NCBI RefSeq assembly: GCF_034047335.1
Contig: NZ_CP139137.1
Coordinates: forward strand, 3,100,001-3,164,000
Source of the DNA: Chryseobacterium sp. JJR-5R
Lineage (GTDB): Bacteria > Bacteroidota > Bacteroidia > Flavobacteriales > Weeksellaceae
Direction: 5' to 3'
Length of the DNA: 64,000 bases
Numbering within the stretch: position 1 is the first letter of the stretch; each line of letters starts with the position of its first letter. Made by a program: the position numbers and the translations under genes. Below the pieces are notes generated by a model. That model was not told the DNA's origin and did no database searches. It saw nothing but the letters and a program-made list of their open reading frames with translations. Shown here in pieces: positions 33,694 through 43,405 of the stretch.

Positions 33694-33701
33694 TATCTTT
33701 G
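33694..33701 (+). promoter_or_regulatory. -7 box of the cysteine synthase promoter
   Basis: TATCTTTG matches TAnnTTTG exactly, 19 bases before the ATG. No clear TTG element lies at the usual distance. Confidence 0.45.
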
Positions 33702-33720
33702 CCATGCTTATAAAACATTT

Positions 33721-34704
33721 ATGAAATACGCAGAAAATATTCTTGAAACGATCGGAAATACGCCACTGGTAAAACTTAACAAAGTTTTAGGCGAGGATTT
33801 TCCGGCTTTGGTCCTGGCCAAGGTAGAAACGTTCAATCCGGGCAATTCTGTAAAAGACAGGATGGCTGTGAAAATGATTGAGGATGCTGAAAAGGACGGA
33901 AGGTTAAAACCGGGAGGAACCATCATTGAAGGAACTTCCGGGAATACAGGAATGGGCCTCGCGCTTGCCGCGATCATCAAAGGGTACAAATGTATTTTTG
34001 TAACCAATTCCAAACAGTCAAAAGAAAAATGTGATATCCTTCGTGCCGTAGGTGCAGAAGTCATTGTATGCCCTACCGATGTAAAACCTACCGACCCGCG
34101 TTCTTATTATTCAGTTTCCAAAAGACTGGCAAAAGAAACGGAAAACGGATGGTATGTCAACCAATATGACAATTTGTCCAACAGAGCAGCTCATTACGAA
34201 TCAACAGCGCCTGAAATCTGGGAACAGACAGACGGAAAACTGACCCATTTCGTTGTGGGAGCCGGAACGGGAGGTACCATCACGGGCTGCGGGACATTCT
34301 TCAAGGAGAGAAATCCGGACATTAAAGTAATCGGTGTAGATACATACGGCTCTATTTTAAAAGAATACCACGAAACCGGCGAGCTTCACTACGACCATGC
34401 TTACACTTATGTTACGGAAGGAATCGGTGAAGATATTATTCCTGAAAATTACGATATGGCTGTCATTGACCATTTTGAAAAAGTTACGGATAAAGACGGA
34501 GCCATTTATGCGAGAAAATTAGCCAAAGAAGAAGGAATCTTCTGCGGTTATTCTGCAGGAAGCGCCATTGCCTCTTTAATCCAGATGAAAGATCAGTTTA
34601 CGGAAAATGACGTAATTGTAGTCCTACTTCACGATCACGGCTCAAGATACGTAGGGAAAATCTACAATGACGATTGGATGAAAGAAATGGGCTGGCTGGA
34701 TTAA
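33721..34704 (+). CDS. PLP-dependent cysteine synthase / cystathionine beta-synthase-like enzyme
   Basis: 327 residues of fold-type II PLP enzyme. The PLP lysine lies in ETFNPGNSVKDRMAV (residues about 38-52), the substrate-binding loop in GTSGNTGMGLALAA, the phosphate-binding glycine loop in GAGTGGTITGCGTFF, and the second substrate motif in GYSAGSAIAS. It has no C-terminal CBS domains. It should make cysteine from O-acetylserine and sulfide, or act in reverse transsulfuration with homocysteine; the exact donor is not determinable. A strong terminator follows. Confidence 0.9.
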   Translation: MKYAENILETIGNTPLVKLNKVLGEDFPALVLAKVETFNPGNSVKDRMAVKMIEDAEKDGRLKPGGTIIEGTSGNTGMGLALAAIIKGYKCIFVTNSKQSKEKCDILRAVGAEVIVCPTDVKPTDPRSYYSVSKRLAKETENGWYVNQYDNLSNRAAHYESTAPEIWEQTDGKLTHFVVGAGTGGTITGCGTFFKERNPDIKVIGVDTYGSILKEYHETGELHYDHAYTYVTEGIGEDIIPENYDMAVIDHFEKVTDKDGAIYARKLAKEEGIFCGYSAGSAIASLIQMKDQFTENDVIVVLLHDHGSRYVGKIYNDDWMKEMGWLD

Positions 34705-34731
34705 CCAGTCTAGTCTCTATTTGCTATAAAT

Positions 34732-34765
34732 AAAAACTCAGAGGCAGCGGATGCTCTGAGTTTTT
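34732..34765 (+). terminator. Terminator after the cysteine synthase gene
   Basis: AAAAACTCAGAG pairs with CTCTGAGTTTTT (12 bp, 10-base loop) with further T, 28 bases past the stop. Confidence 0.8.
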
Positions 34766-34768
34766 TTG

Positions 34769-35293
34769 TTATTTGATATTTTTCTTTACGGCCTGTTTGA
34801 GTACTTCATAATCTCCCGGATTCATTGATTTTTGCGGAAACATGTAATTGTATTTTCCTTCCAGCGCAATAAACTTTTCACCGGTTTCTGCAGAAGTAAA
34901 CTCTGTCCACAGGCAGGTCTCTTTTTCATTATTTATATTTACGGTAAAGATCTTCTTATTGAATTTAATCTGGTAAATTTCCGCATTTTCCAAAGTCTTC
35001 AGGTAAGCTGTGACTTCCTTTTTCCATCGTGAGACTTTATTAATCGCTACGGAAAGGAAAATTACGCAAAGCAGGAATAAAAAGCTGACAAAATATAAAA
35101 TCCCGAATTTTTCTTTGCTGAAGTCATCTTTAAAGATAAACAGAATAGCCAGAATTAAACCCACAATCAACGTGGTGACCGTTTTTCCTTTTGTGGCCGA
35201 TGAAAAGAACAGGCTTCCTGAAGTACCGCTGAAGTAGACTTCTTCAAAATCTTTCCTGTTGATCTGTAAATTAATGATTTTATCGTCATTCAT
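34769..35293 (-). CDS. YcxB-like membrane protein (two helices)
   Basis: 174 residues. An N-terminal soluble segment (about 40 residues) precedes two membrane helices (VTTLIVGLILAILFIF and GILYFVSFLFLLCVIFLSV), followed by a C-terminal domain with the pattern KKIFTVNINNEKETCLWTEF that resembles the YcxB-like C-terminal domain. Function is unknown. It runs convergent to cysteine synthase and could share the terminator. It is followed upstream by the cbpM/cbpA pair on the same strand. Confidence 0.6.
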   Translation of the reverse strand: MNDDKIINLQINRKDFEEVYFSGTSGSLFFSSATKGKTVTTLIVGLILAILFIFKDDFSKEKFGILYFVSFLFLLCVIFLSVAINKVSRWKKEVTAYLKTLENAEIYQIKFNKKIFTVNINNEKETCLWTEFTSAETGEKFIALEGKYNYMFPQKSMNPGDYEVLKQAVKKNIK

Positions 35294-35339
35294 CCTGGAA
35301 TTGTTTAATGGGCTTTAACTGTTCTTCTGCAAAACTAAA

Positions 35340-35642
35340 TTAAATATCCTCATATCTCTCACTCATTGCAGAAATTTTGTTCATCAGTTCACGGTTTTTC
35401 TGTGTGAGGCCATCCATTTTCCTGAGCATTTCATGGATCACCTCCAGGCCGGGAAGGTTAATCTCAAGGTCATAATGCCAGTTGGCAAACCTTTCAAAAG
35501 ACGGTAAATCCTCATACATCAGATACCGGATTTTATTTTCCGTATGGATATTCAGCAATCCGGAATCTACCAGCTCATCAAAAAAAGTAATTTCTATATT
35601 GTATATTTTTACGAGTTCTTCCCTCGATATTCTTTCGCTCAT
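35340..35642 (-). CDS. cbpM: CbpM-like chaperone modulator
   Basis: 100 residues. It begins MSERISREELVKIYNIEITF and has a MerR-like winged helix pattern (residues 5-60, with LIRYL-type 'YLMYEDLPSFERFANWHYDL'), then a helix that carries EVIHEMLRKMDGL. CbpM inhibits CbpA by binding its J domain in E. coli. The gene follows the DnaJ-like cbpA by 3 bases on the same strand, the conserved order of this pair. Confidence 0.85.
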   Translation of the reverse strand: MSERISREELVKIYNIEITFFDELVDSGLLNIHTENKIRYLMYEDLPSFERFANWHYDLEINLPGLEVIHEMLRKMDGLTQKNRELMNKISAMSERYEDI

Positions 35643-35645
35643 AGC

Positions 35646-36557
35646 CTAGGAATTTTTAAGTTGTTCAAAGAGTTCTTTCTGCTTTTGGGTAAGATTGGCA
35701 GGCAGCTTTACTTCATAGGTCACAAATAAATCCCCATGCTGCCCGTCCTTTTTGTAAACCGGGAACCCCTTGCCCTTCAATCTTACGGTCGTGCCGTTCT
35801 GTGTGCCGGGCTTTACTTTGAGGTTGACGTTTCCGCTAAGGGTATTTACCGTGACATCTCCGCCCAATACGGCAGTATACAGGTCGATGGTTACCTTTGT
35901 TTTCAGGTCATCGCCGGATCTTTCAAAATCAGGGTCTGCAGGAATGTTGAATGTGATGTATAAATCCCCGGCCGGACCGCCGTTATGTCCCGGGCCGCCG
36001 TGGCCTTTCAGCCTGATCTGCTGGCCGTCATGTATGCCTGCCGGAATGGTAATCCTTACTTTTTTACCGTTGATTTCAAAAGTCTGAGGATGCGTAACGG
36101 CTGCGTCCCTTAAATCCAATGTCAGTTCTGCCTGCACATCCTGACCTTTGAATTTTCCTGAAGCACTTCCTCTTGCACTTCTTCCGGAACCTCCGAACAT
36201 GCTCTGGAAAAAATCTGAAAAGTCTTCGCCCTCCCCGAAATCCGTTCCGGAAAACCCGCCGCCGAAGTTTCCGCCGTCATCCTGATATGACCTTTGCCTT
36301 TGCTGCTGCTGTGCTTTTTCGTATTCTTCGCCATGCTTCCAGTGTTCTCCGTATTTATCATACTTCGCACGGTTTTCCGGATTGCTGAGCACTTCATTTG
36401 CCTCGTTCAGCTCCTTGAACTGCCTTTCCGCTTCCTTATCATCAGGATTAAGATCGGGGTGTAACTTTCTTGCCTGTTTCCGGTATGCTTTTTTAACATC
36501 GTCCTGGGTTGCGTTTTTGTCTACGCCTAAAATTTTATAGTAATCTATATAAGCCAT
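35646..36557 (-). CDS. cbpA: CbpA-type DnaJ-like co-chaperone / curved-DNA-binding protein
   Basis: 303 residues when started at the Met of [12 protein letters not shown]; six codons upstream a further Met is possible. The J domain (1-65) has the HPD motif in [11 protein letters not shown] Gly/Phe-rich linker (about 95-130, with [19 protein letters not shown]) follows. There is no zinc finger with CxxCxGxG repeats, which distinguishes it from DnaJ and matches CbpA. Two beta C-terminal substrate-binding domains end at [13 protein letters not shown]. It stimulates DnaK. The adjacent CbpM is its expected inhibitor. Confidence 0.9.
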   Translation of the reverse strand: MAYIDYYKILGVDKNATQDDVKKAYRKQARKLHPDLNPDDKEAERQFKELNEANEVLSNPENRAKYDKYGEHWKHGEEYEKAQQQQRQRSYQDDGGNFGGGFSGTDFGEGEDFSDFFQSMFGGSGRSARGSASGKFKGQDVQAELTLDLRDAAVTHPQTFEINGKKVRITIPAGIHDGQQIRLKGHGGPGHNGGPAGDLYITFNIPADPDFERSGDDLKTKVTIDLYTAVLGGDVTVNTLSGNVNLKVKPGTQNGTTVRLKGKGFPVYKKDGQHGDLFVTYEVKLPANLTQKQKELFEQLKNS

Positions 36558-36627
36558 AGAAACCTTTTTACTCAAATTTAAGAATTTTAAGCCTGAAAAA
36601 TATATAACGGAATGTTAAAAATAAACC

Positions 36628-36635
36628 TATCTTTG
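36628..36635 (+). promoter_or_regulatory. -7 box before the symporter gene
   Basis: TATCTTTG, an exact TAnnTTTG match, 14 bases before the ATG; no good TTG 17-20 bases upstream. Confidence 0.4.
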
Positions 36636-36649
36636 GGTAAAAGCGGTGT

Positions 36650-37849
36650 ATGAAAGAGGTCATCAGAAACTACTCGGGTATTTTACTTTTGCTGTTGGGC
36701 ATCATTGCCGGAAGCATACTCGGTATTGCAGCACCCGGTGTTGTTGATTATGTAAAACCTGTAGGGGATATTTTTCTTAATCTCCTTTTTGTAAGTGTGG
36801 TTCCACTGGTATTTTTCGCGGTTTCCAATTCTATTGCCTCACTGGAACAGCAGTCGAAATTCGGTAAAATTATGGTGACTATGGGATTCACTTTTCTTTT
36901 TTTCATCCTTACCGCTGCGGTTTTTACGATTGGTGCGGTCTATTTGTTTCCGGTTTCAGGTGTTTCGGGAGGTCAGGCCGTGGTTGAAGAAGCTGTAAAT
37001 GACGAAAGCTGGGGAAACAGGATTGTTAGCTTTTTTACAGTCGGGGAATTTACACAGCTTTTTTCAAGGCAGAATATGCTGGCTCTCCTGATTTTTGCTT
37101 TCATGACGGGCTTTTCTGCCAGAAAAGCGGGTGAAAAAGGCCAGGCGTTTAGGATGTTTATCGCTTCAGGCTATGAAGTGATGAAAGAACTGCTTATGCT
37201 GATCATGAGCATTGCTCCCATTGGCCTGGGTGCCTATTTTGCATATCAGGTAGCTACCTTGGGGCCTCAACTCTTCGGGTTCTATGCAAAGCCTCTGGGA
37301 TTGTATTATGCGGCCGGAATTGTGTATTTCCTGGTATTCTTTTCCCTTTACGCTTTCATGGCAAAAGGCCGCAATGGTGTAAAAATTTTCTGGAAAAATG
37401 CCGTTTATCCCACTTTAACCGCCCTGAGCACCTGCAGCAGTTTTGCCACAATGCCTGCAAATCTTGTGGCGGCATCTAAAATCGGGGTCCAGAACCAGAT
37501 TGCCAATATTGTTATTCCTATAGGGACAACGTTGCATAAAAACGGTTCTTCGATGTCTTCAATCATTAAAATTTATGTGGCATTTCTAATTATCGGAAGG
37601 GATTTTTTCGATCCCGTCAATCTTCTGCTGGCTTTGGGAATTACGGTTTTCGTAAGCATTGTTGCCGGAGGAATCCCGAATGGCGGTTATATCGGCGAAA
37701 TGCTGATGATCTCCGTTTATAAATTGCCACAAGAGGCGATTCCTGTAGTGATGATTATCGGTACCCTGGTAGATCCTTTGGCTACGGTTCTGAACGCTGT
37801 GGGACAACTGGTGGCTTCAATGTTCGTGAACCGGTTTGTGAAGGTTTAA
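36650..37849 (+). CDS. Dicarboxylate/amino acid:cation symporter (DAACS family)
   Basis: 399 residues with eight predicted helices and the re-entrant hairpins of the GltP/SdcS fold. Motifs include NLLFVSVVPLVFFAVSNSIA, a Ser-rich hairpin ALSTCSSFATMPAN (the first hairpin) and GTTLHKNGSSMSS, which is the N-x-x-G-type helix 7 motif, and TLVDPLATVLNAVGQ near the end, where the Asp and Asn contact substrate and Na+. It imports glutamate, aspartate or C4-dicarboxylates with H+ or Na+. No partner genes are near. Confidence 0.9.
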   Translation: MKEVIRNYSGILLLLLGIIAGSILGIAAPGVVDYVKPVGDIFLNLLFVSVVPLVFFAVSNSIASLEQQSKFGKIMVTMGFTFLFFILTAAVFTIGAVYLFPVSGVSGGQAVVEEAVNDESWGNRIVSFFTVGEFTQLFSRQNMLALLIFAFMTGFSARKAGEKGQAFRMFIASGYEVMKELLMLIMSIAPIGLGAYFAYQVATLGPQLFGFYAKPLGLYYAAGIVYFLVFFSLYAFMAKGRNGVKIFWKNAVYPTLTALSTCSSFATMPANLVAASKIGVQNQIANIVIPIGTTLHKNGSSMSSIIKIYVAFLIIGRDFFDPVNLLLALGITVFVSIVAGGIPNGGYIGEMLMISVYKLPQEAIPVVMIIGTLVDPLATVLNAVGQLVASMFVNRFVKV

Positions 37850-37919
37850 TTATGCAGGCAGAACACGTTAAATTGTATTTAAATTAACATGAATCCCTTT
37901 TATAAAATTATAGGCTTAT

Positions 37920-38378
37920 ATGACCGACCATCTGAGTTTTAATATTGAGATGAAAAAAGCTGATTTCTCTGAAAGTCTGAAAAAGATTACTTATAAGACT
38001 AATACCGCATTCATCACATTAATTCCTGATCACGGAATCCATACCAGATTTGAATATAGGGGAACCGTTAATAAAAGTGATTTTACAATTAAAAGGAGAA
38101 GTCATTTTTTTGACTTTAATATTTTTCATTTTATCATAAAGGGAAATATCTCAGAAGAAGATACCACAACATTCATCAAGACGGAATTTACTCCTTTCAT
38201 TTCCCACTTTCTGGCTGCCATCTTAGCACTGCTCCTTTTCCTGATTATTTCTATAGCAGAGATTGTAAATAATAACAATTATTTTATTATTGGTTTTCCA
38301 TGCATCATCGCAGTCAGCAAGTATTTTATTTTAAAAAGAAATATAAAAAGAGATAATATGATTCTGAAAGAGAAGTAA
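37920..38378 (+). CDS. Hypothetical membrane protein with two C-terminal helices
   Basis: 152 residues. An N-terminal soluble beta-rich part (about 1-95) includes FKTEF-like patterns similar to the pleckstrin-like region of small membrane proteins, followed by two hydrophobic helices (HFLAAILALLLFLIISIAEI and YFIIGFPCIIAVSKYFI) and a Lys-rich tail. It is spaced 70 bases after the symporter gene. No family is recognised; functional links are unclear. Confidence 0.5.
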   Translation: MTDHLSFNIEMKKADFSESLKKITYKTNTAFITLIPDHGIHTRFEYRGTVNKSDFTIKRRSHFFDFNIFHFIIKGNISEEDTTTFIKTEFTPFISHFLAAILALLLFLIISIAEIVNNNNYFIIGFPCIIAVSKYFILKRNIKRDNMILKEK

Positions 38379-38427
38379 ATTCTATACTTCAGGAAAATAA
38401 GTAATTCAAAAATTACAAATAATCTAT

Positions 38428-38817
38428 TTATTCACTGCGTTTTACCGGTTCCAGATTTTCGTATTCTTCTTTGGTAAAAAGCTTATACTGCACTTTGAAT
38501 GTTTTTCCCAACGGTGTCTCCAGGGAAAAGCCGCCCGGCCCGAAGCCATCAGTAACGTCCAGTGTAAAATGCGAATACTGCCAGTATTCAAACAAATCAC
38601 GGTCTATCCAGAATTCATGATTGTTAATGGTTCCGATCATGGCATCGTTCATTCTCGGGAAGAACCCTCCTTTTTCGAAGCACTGCGGCTGGGTACCTTC
38701 GCAACAGCCTCCGGCCTGGTAGAACATAAGTTCACCGTATTTTTTTTCGAGTTCCCAGATAACTTCAAGGGCTTTTTCCGTAACCGATACTCTGGATATT
38801 GTGGTTTGCGTCTGCAT
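38428..38817 (-). CDS. DUF779 protein linked to aldehyde dehydrogenase
   Basis: 129 residues. The family motif ELMFYQAGGCCEGTQPQCFE contains a CC pair and further Cys (metal-like cluster), followed by IDRDLFEYWQYSHFTLDVTD and GPGGFSLE. DUF779 proteins are repeatedly encoded next to acetaldehyde/ethanol-type aldehyde dehydrogenases, as here with the gene 360 bases upstream on the same strand. The role is unknown; assistance of the dehydrogenase is suggested by context. Confidence 0.88.
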   Translation of the reverse strand: MQTQTTISRVSVTEKALEVIWELEKKYGELMFYQAGGCCEGTQPQCFEKGGFFPRMNDAMIGTINNHEFWIDRDLFEYWQYSHFTLDVTDGFGPGGFSLETPLGKTFKVQYKLFTKEEYENLEPVKRSE

Positions 38818-39029
38818 ATTATTTGATTTTTATTGATTTAAATGCGTTTTACACTGCTTTGAAAGAAATTGACGATTTGAATCAGCCATTTTTTTAATCA
38901 GTGTTGATAAAGTTAAAAAGTCCGGCCGATTAATTTCAGCCGGACCTTTGGTTTGTCATATCTGTTCACCTCAGCATTATATAAGCCACTGCAATTTCTG
39001 TTCCTTATACCGATGTGTTATACATCATA

Positions 39030-39175
39030 TTCCGCGTGAGGGATAGGAAGGGTCCTGCTGAAAGCAGGAGTGCGGAGCGAAGCGGAGCACCGAAACGAAG
39101 TGGAGCCCTGGATAGCCCGACCGTTTTTGCCCCGGCCTGTTTAGCTGGGGCAATAAACGGGCACGCCCTAACTTT
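39030..39175. repeat. GC-rich structured intergenic element with RAGC-like repeats
   Basis: This stretch has much higher GC than the surroundings and holds hairpins and short internal repeats: CCTGCTGAAAGCAGG, then GTGCGGAGCGAAGCGGAGCAC, in which GTGC pairs with GCAC and CCGGCTTAA-like bases flank, plus GCCCCGGCCTGTTTAGCTGGG. It contains no credible gene (one 70-codon frame lacks coding character). It resembles the interspersed repeats or structured spacers of Chryseobacterium genomes, but I cannot check copies elsewhere. Confidence 0.45.
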
Positions 39176-39177
39176 AT

Positions 39178-40707
39178 TTAAAAGAACCCTAATTTGTTCT
39201 TATTGTATGAAATCAGCATATTTTTAGTCTGGCGGTAGTGGTCCAGCATCATTTTATGGTTCTCCCTGCCTATTCCCGACTGCTTGTACCCACCGAAAGG
39301 TGCTCCTGCAGGGTAAGAATGGTATTGGTTTACCCACACTCTTCCCGCCTGGATCTTACGCGGAACATTATACAGCTGGTGCGCATCCCTTGTCCATACG
39401 CCTGCTCCCAATCCGTAAATGGTATCGTTGGCAATTTTAATACCTTCTTCTTCATCTTTAAATGTAGTAAATGCCAGGACCGGCCCGAAAATTTCCTCCT
39501 GGAAAATCCTCATCCTGTTGTTTCCTTTAAAGATGGTCGGCTGGATATAATATCCGTTCTCAAGGTCTTCACCCATGTGGCTGACATCACCTCCTACAAG
39601 TACTTCCGCACCTTCTTCTTTTCCCAACTGGATATAAGAAAGGATTTTATCTTTCTGGATTTTGGAAGCCTGCGCACCCATCATCACCGTTTTATCCAGC
39701 GGGTTCCCTACTTTGATCGCTTTCACCCTTTCAATCACTTTTTCCATGAAAGCATCGGCGATATCTTCCTGAACCAGTAATCTGGACGGACAGGTACAGA
39801 TTTCACCCTGATTCAGGGCAAACAGTACTGCTCCTTCAATCGCTTTATCCAAAAATTCGTCATCCGCATCCATTACTGAGCTGAAGAAAACATTCGGGGA
39901 TTTTCCGCCTAATTCCAATGTTACCGGAATAATGTTCTCCGTAGCATACTGCATGACCAGACGGCCTGTAGCCGTAGACCCCGTAAATGCTGCTTTGTTC
40001 ACTTTAGGATTGGTCACCAGTGCCCTTCCGAGTTCTGCCCCAAAACCATTGACGATGTTAACGACTCCCGGAGGAAGCAGGTCTCCGACAAGCTCCATTA
40101 ATACCAGGATTGAAATCGGCGTGCTTTCTGCCGGCTTCAGCACCACGCAGTTTCCTGCTGCCAGAGCCGGAGCCAGTTTCCATACGGCCATCAGTATCGG
40201 GAAGTTCCAGGGAATGATCTGTGCAATGACACCCAGCGGCTCATGAACGATCAAAGAAACAGTATCTTTATCCAGTTCATTATGGGAACCTTCATCTGCC
40301 CTGATTACGGAAGCGAAATATCTGAAATGGTCAACAGCCAATGGTATATCCGCAGCCAGCGTTTCTCTCACGGCTTTACCGTTGTCAATAGTTTCTACCG
40401 TCGCCAGATATTCAAGGTTCTGCTCAATTCTGTCGGCTATTTTATTTAAAATAATACTTCTTTCCGTAGATGAGGTATCTTTCCAGGTCTGAAAAGCTTT
40501 TTCTGCGGCGTTAACCGCCAGTTCCAGGTCTTCTTTAGACGAGTGTGCTGCCTGGGTGAAGTTTTTTCCGTTTACCGGAGAAACCACATCGAAATACTGC
40601 CCGTTTACCGGTGCGGTGTATTTCCCGTCAATATAGTTGTCATATCTGCTTTTAAATTCAGGCCACTGTAAAACGGTCCCTGATTCCTGTTCTGTAACTG
40701 TACTCAT
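39178..40707 (-). CDS. NAD-dependent aldehyde dehydrogenase (ExaC/AldB-type)
   Basis: 509 residues from ATG at 40705-40707 ([18 protein letters not shown]); an upstream in-frame Met exists but is not family-like. It has the whole ALDH fold: [20 protein letters not shown], the NAD-binding [11 protein letters not shown], the catalytic Glu in [14 protein letters not shown], the nucleophile Cys in [14 protein letters not shown], and [13 protein letters not shown]. With GEICTCPS instead of GQ-C-A/T it matches the acetaldehyde/ExaC subgroup, which is usually accompanied by DUF779. It oxidises aldehydes from alcohols to acids. It is divergent from an AraC-type regulator that likely controls it. Confidence 0.93.
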   Translation of the reverse strand: MSTVTEQESGTVLQWPEFKSRYDNYIDGKYTAPVNGQYFDVVSPVNGKNFTQAAHSSKEDLELAVNAAEKAFQTWKDTSSTERSIILNKIADRIEQNLEYLATVETIDNGKAVRETLAADIPLAVDHFRYFASVIRADEGSHNELDKDTVSLIVHEPLGVIAQIIPWNFPILMAVWKLAPALAAGNCVVLKPAESTPISILVLMELVGDLLPPGVVNIVNGFGAELGRALVTNPKVNKAAFTGSTATGRLVMQYATENIIPVTLELGGKSPNVFFSSVMDADDEFLDKAIEGAVLFALNQGEICTCPSRLLVQEDIADAFMEKVIERVKAIKVGNPLDKTVMMGAQASKIQKDKILSYIQLGKEEGAEVLVGGDVSHMGEDLENGYYIQPTIFKGNNRMRIFQEEIFGPVLAFTTFKDEEEGIKIANDTIYGLGAGVWTRDAHQLYNVPRKIQAGRVWVNQYHSYPAGAPFGGYKQSGIGRENHKMMLDHYRQTKNMLISYNKNKLGFF

Positions 40708-40827
40708 TTTAATAATTTTAATTTTTGCTGATCCTAAGTTACCATTCCCTATATTAATTATATAGCACAATCGTACAAAAAAGCTTCAAAATCATACCTA
40801 CCACGAATTTTATCATTTCATTAACAG

Positions 40828-40855
40828 TTGCTTACCCTGATAATCTTTATATTTG
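40828..40855 (+). promoter_or_regulatory. Promoter of the AraC-family regulator gene
   Basis: TTG at 40828-40830, 17-base spacer and TATATTTG at 40848-40855 match the Bacteroidota consensus exactly; expected transcription start about 20-25 bases before the ATG. Confidence 0.65.
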
Positions 40856-40883
40856 GGTAAACAGGCACCAAATCCATTCAGCA

Positions 40884-41813
40884 ATGAACGATTCTAAATT
40901 TTTACTTCATACTCCCGAATTAAAGCGGAAAAACCAGCTGTTGCACTTGGTTGAAAACCAGACCGTATTCAATATGAGCAATTGCGAATTCAGCATTTAT
41001 GAAACCCATCAGGCATCTTTTAACGTAAAACTGCATTTTGATACCATTGCTTTTACGGCCATGCTCCGCGGGAAAAAGCATATGAAGCTGGAGAATAAGA
41101 CCGGCTATTTTGATTATCTTCCTGGAGAAAGTATGCTGGTAGCACCGGGGGAAACCATGGTGATTGACTTTCCTGAAGCTGACGAAACACCTTCACAGTG
41201 CATTTCCCTGAAACTGAATCCTGAATTTATTGAAGACTCACTGAATCATCTAAACTATTACAGCCCGAAAACAGACGAGATGTCCCGGTGGCATATTGAG
41301 GTGGATGAATATTTCCTTTTCAATAATCCGTCGCTGGCTTCTGCCACTAATAATATCATGCGGATTGCCATGGACGACAATTCTCAAAAAGATATTATGG
41401 CAGATTTTGCACTGAAGGAACTGCTGATCCGCCTGATGCAGACCCAGGCCAGGAGCATGGTGGAAAAAAACCGGGCTAAGCACAAATCAAGGATCAGTTT
41501 TGTGGTGGATTACATCAGGAAAAACCTTCATCAGAAGCTTTCGGTGGACAGCATTGCAAAGCTGGCGTATGTGAGCAAATCCAATTTCTTTAAAATGTTT
41601 AAGGATGAACTGGGCACTTCCCCCAATGAATTTATCCTGCAGGAAAGGATAACCAGGGCCAAAGAGCTGCTCGCAAGCCGCAACAGCATCAAGGAAACTG
41701 CTTACCAGACCGGATTTTCGGATACGAATTATTTTACGAGGGTATTTAAGCAGCTGGTAGGAACTACCCCGAAGAGTTATCAGGATCATATCCTATTTCT
41801 GAATAATAACTGA
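40884..41813 (+). CDS. AraC-family transcriptional regulator
   Basis: 309 residues. The N-terminal domain (about 20-180) is a cupin-like sensor of the AraC_N type, with DYLPGESMLVAPGETMVIDF. The C-terminal 100 residues are two helix-turn-helix motifs: HQKLSVDSIAKLAYVSKSNF then ELGTSPNEFILQERI and NSIKETAYQTGFSDTNYFTR, the AraC signature. Divergent orientation from the aldehyde dehydrogenase gene (175 bases apart) suggests that it activates that gene in response to an aldehyde or alcohol. An exact promoter lies 29 bases upstream. Confidence 0.9.
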   Translation: MNDSKFLLHTPELKRKNQLLHLVENQTVFNMSNCEFSIYETHQASFNVKLHFDTIAFTAMLRGKKHMKLENKTGYFDYLPGESMLVAPGETMVIDFPEADETPSQCISLKLNPEFIEDSLNHLNYYSPKTDEMSRWHIEVDEYFLFNNPSLASATNNIMRIAMDDNSQKDIMADFALKELLIRLMQTQARSMVEKNRAKHKSRISFVVDYIRKNLHQKLSVDSIAKLAYVSKSNFFKMFKDELGTSPNEFILQERITRAKELLASRNSIKETAYQTGFSDTNYFTRVFKQLVGTTPKSYQDHILFLNNN

Positions 41814-41815
41814 TT

Positions 41816-41953
41816 ATGATTCCGCCTGAAGATATGATCGAATATGTATTCGGTGTCAAAATCAGCAGGAAAGCAGCCTGGATTATTAATTTATCTGTAT
41901 TAGTCTTTATTATATTAATGGTATTACTCATAAAAAACAAGCACTCCGGGTGA
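41816..41953 (+). CDS. Small single-helix membrane protein (45 aa)
   Basis: ATG two bases after the araC-type stop, TGA at 41951-41953. The product starts MIPPEDMIEYVFGVKISRKA and has one hydrophobic segment, AWIINLSVLVFIILMVLLIK, with a basic tail. The tight spacing and clean one-helix topology suggest a real co-transcribed gene. Function is unknown. Confidence 0.5.
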   Translation: MIPPEDMIEYVFGVKISRKAAWIINLSVLVFIILMVLLIKNKHSG

Positions 41954-41978
41954 AGCGCTTACTTTTTCTATTGGGTTA

Positions 41979-43304
41979 CTATTGATAATGATAATATCTT
42001 GCTCCTTTCAGAACCGGATTCTGCCATTCAATGTATTTTAATCCGAAACCTTTATAACCTTCGTTAACGGATTTTTTCAGCTGCTTCCGGTGCAGTTTTT
42101 CGTAGGTATCAAAATCAATGGCTGTACTGTTCTTTAAATTTTCAAACAGGTTCCATTTCCCGGCTACTTTTTTCCAGTTTTCAGAGACTTTCCCGGCAAA
42201 GACTTTTGATTTGGAGCCGCTTCCGTACCCCAGGAACCCGATTTCCTGTCCGGCCAGTTCTTCATTTTCATCAAAAGAAACCTGCAGGGCAGAAAGCAGG
42301 GCCATAAAAATGGAAGCCGTATACATATTGCCGATTTCTGACGAAGCCCTTTGAGAAGGCTCAATAGTATCACTGATGAATTGAATATACTCAGGTGATT
42401 TTGCCACCGCTTTCTGTTCTTCCGGGTTTGAGTACGGAAGTCCGTTTTCCAGGCTGTAAATTTCAGTGAAGACCCTTTTGCCGTGAAAAGCATACGGAAG
42501 GTGGAAAATCAGGTATTTCCAGCTTTCATAAGGCTTTGCTTTTCCGGTAACCTGTTTATAATGGTCGTAGGCTTCCCGGATCCTGTCCTGGTAGCACTGA
42601 TTGGAGTACTGACCGTCAAAAACCGGCTCATCAGTAAAAATTTCTATTGTATCCGGAAAATTTTCCGGGGCATTAATAAGATCCTCTTTATTGAAACTCC
42701 GTCTCGGTTTGAAAAAATCAAAAACACTTTCCGTGGCAACGCCCCAGTTGTTTTCAATTTCAAGCAAATCCGGTTGTGCAGAAACCAGAACAGCTACCGC
42801 ACCTCCACCCTGTGTGTACTCACCGGAAGAATCCAGTTCGTATTTGGCATAATCGCTGGCAATGACTACCGCTTTTTTATCCGGGTTGGCTCTTACGAAA
42901 TCCAGTGAGTTGTGAAGCGCATCTACTGCTCCGATGCAGGCAAACGTCAAATCCACCACATCACAGTTTTTAAAACACCTTTCCCCGAATTCCTGTTCCA
43001 GTACTTTTTCAGACATCTGCATGGCATAAGAAGCCGTTGGCTTTGCCGCATCCAGTGCACTTTCCGTTCCCAGATAAATCCTGGACAGGTCTTTTGGGTT
43101 GAGACGGTAATCTTTTATTAATTTAAGCAAAGCTTCCGCTGCAAAAGTAGCTGCATCTTCGTGCACATCAGGGAGTGCCATTTTGTGCAGGCCCAATCCT
43201 TTTTCCAGCTTTGCAGGTTCAATGCCTCTTCTCTCCGCCAGGTCTTTAGTTTCCAAATATAGTGAAGGTACATAAAAGCTGGCTGCTTCAATTCCGAAAG
43301 TCAT
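41979..43304 (-). CDS. mvaS: Hydroxymethylglutaryl-CoA synthase
   Basis: 441 residues. HMG-CoA synthase makes HMG-CoA from acetyl-CoA and acetoacetyl-CoA in the mevalonate pathway, which most Flavobacteriales use for isoprenoids. Thiolase-fold residues are visible: catalytic Glu81 in YLGTESALDAAKP, Cys123 in VVDLTFACIGAVDAL, and the general base His in YLIFHLPYAFHGKR. The region GFLGYGSGSKSKVF is the conserved C-terminal active-site loop. A different thiolase-like enzyme is the main alternative. Confidence 0.9.
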   Translation of the reverse strand: MTFGIEAASFYVPSLYLETKDLAERRGIEPAKLEKGLGLHKMALPDVHEDAATFAAEALLKLIKDYRLNPKDLSRIYLGTESALDAAKPTASYAMQMSEKVLEQEFGERCFKNCDVVDLTFACIGAVDALHNSLDFVRANPDKKAVVIASDYAKYELDSSGEYTQGGGAVAVLVSAQPDLLEIENNWGVATESVFDFFKPRRSFNKEDLINAPENFPDTIEIFTDEPVFDGQYSNQCYQDRIREAYDHYKQVTGKAKPYESWKYLIFHLPYAFHGKRVFTEIYSLENGLPYSNPEEQKAVAKSPEYIQFISDTIEPSQRASSEIGNMYTASIFMALLSALQVSFDENEELAGQEIGFLGYGSGSKSKVFAGKVSENWKKVAGKWNLFENLKNSTAIDFDTYEKLHRKQLKKSVNEGYKGFGLKYIEWQNPVLKGARYYHYQ

Positions 43305-43405
43305 AGTGTCAAATTTTATACGAATTTAAAAAATGTAAACGTTTAACCTGTTATGATATTGAACAGATTTTTAAGAAAGTCTAGTAAATTATAACATTAA
43401 AACAA

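Noticed and set aside
39015..39227. 70-codon frame in the GC-rich intergenic block
   Set aside because: Composition reflects the repeat element, and it overlaps the aldehyde dehydrogenase end.
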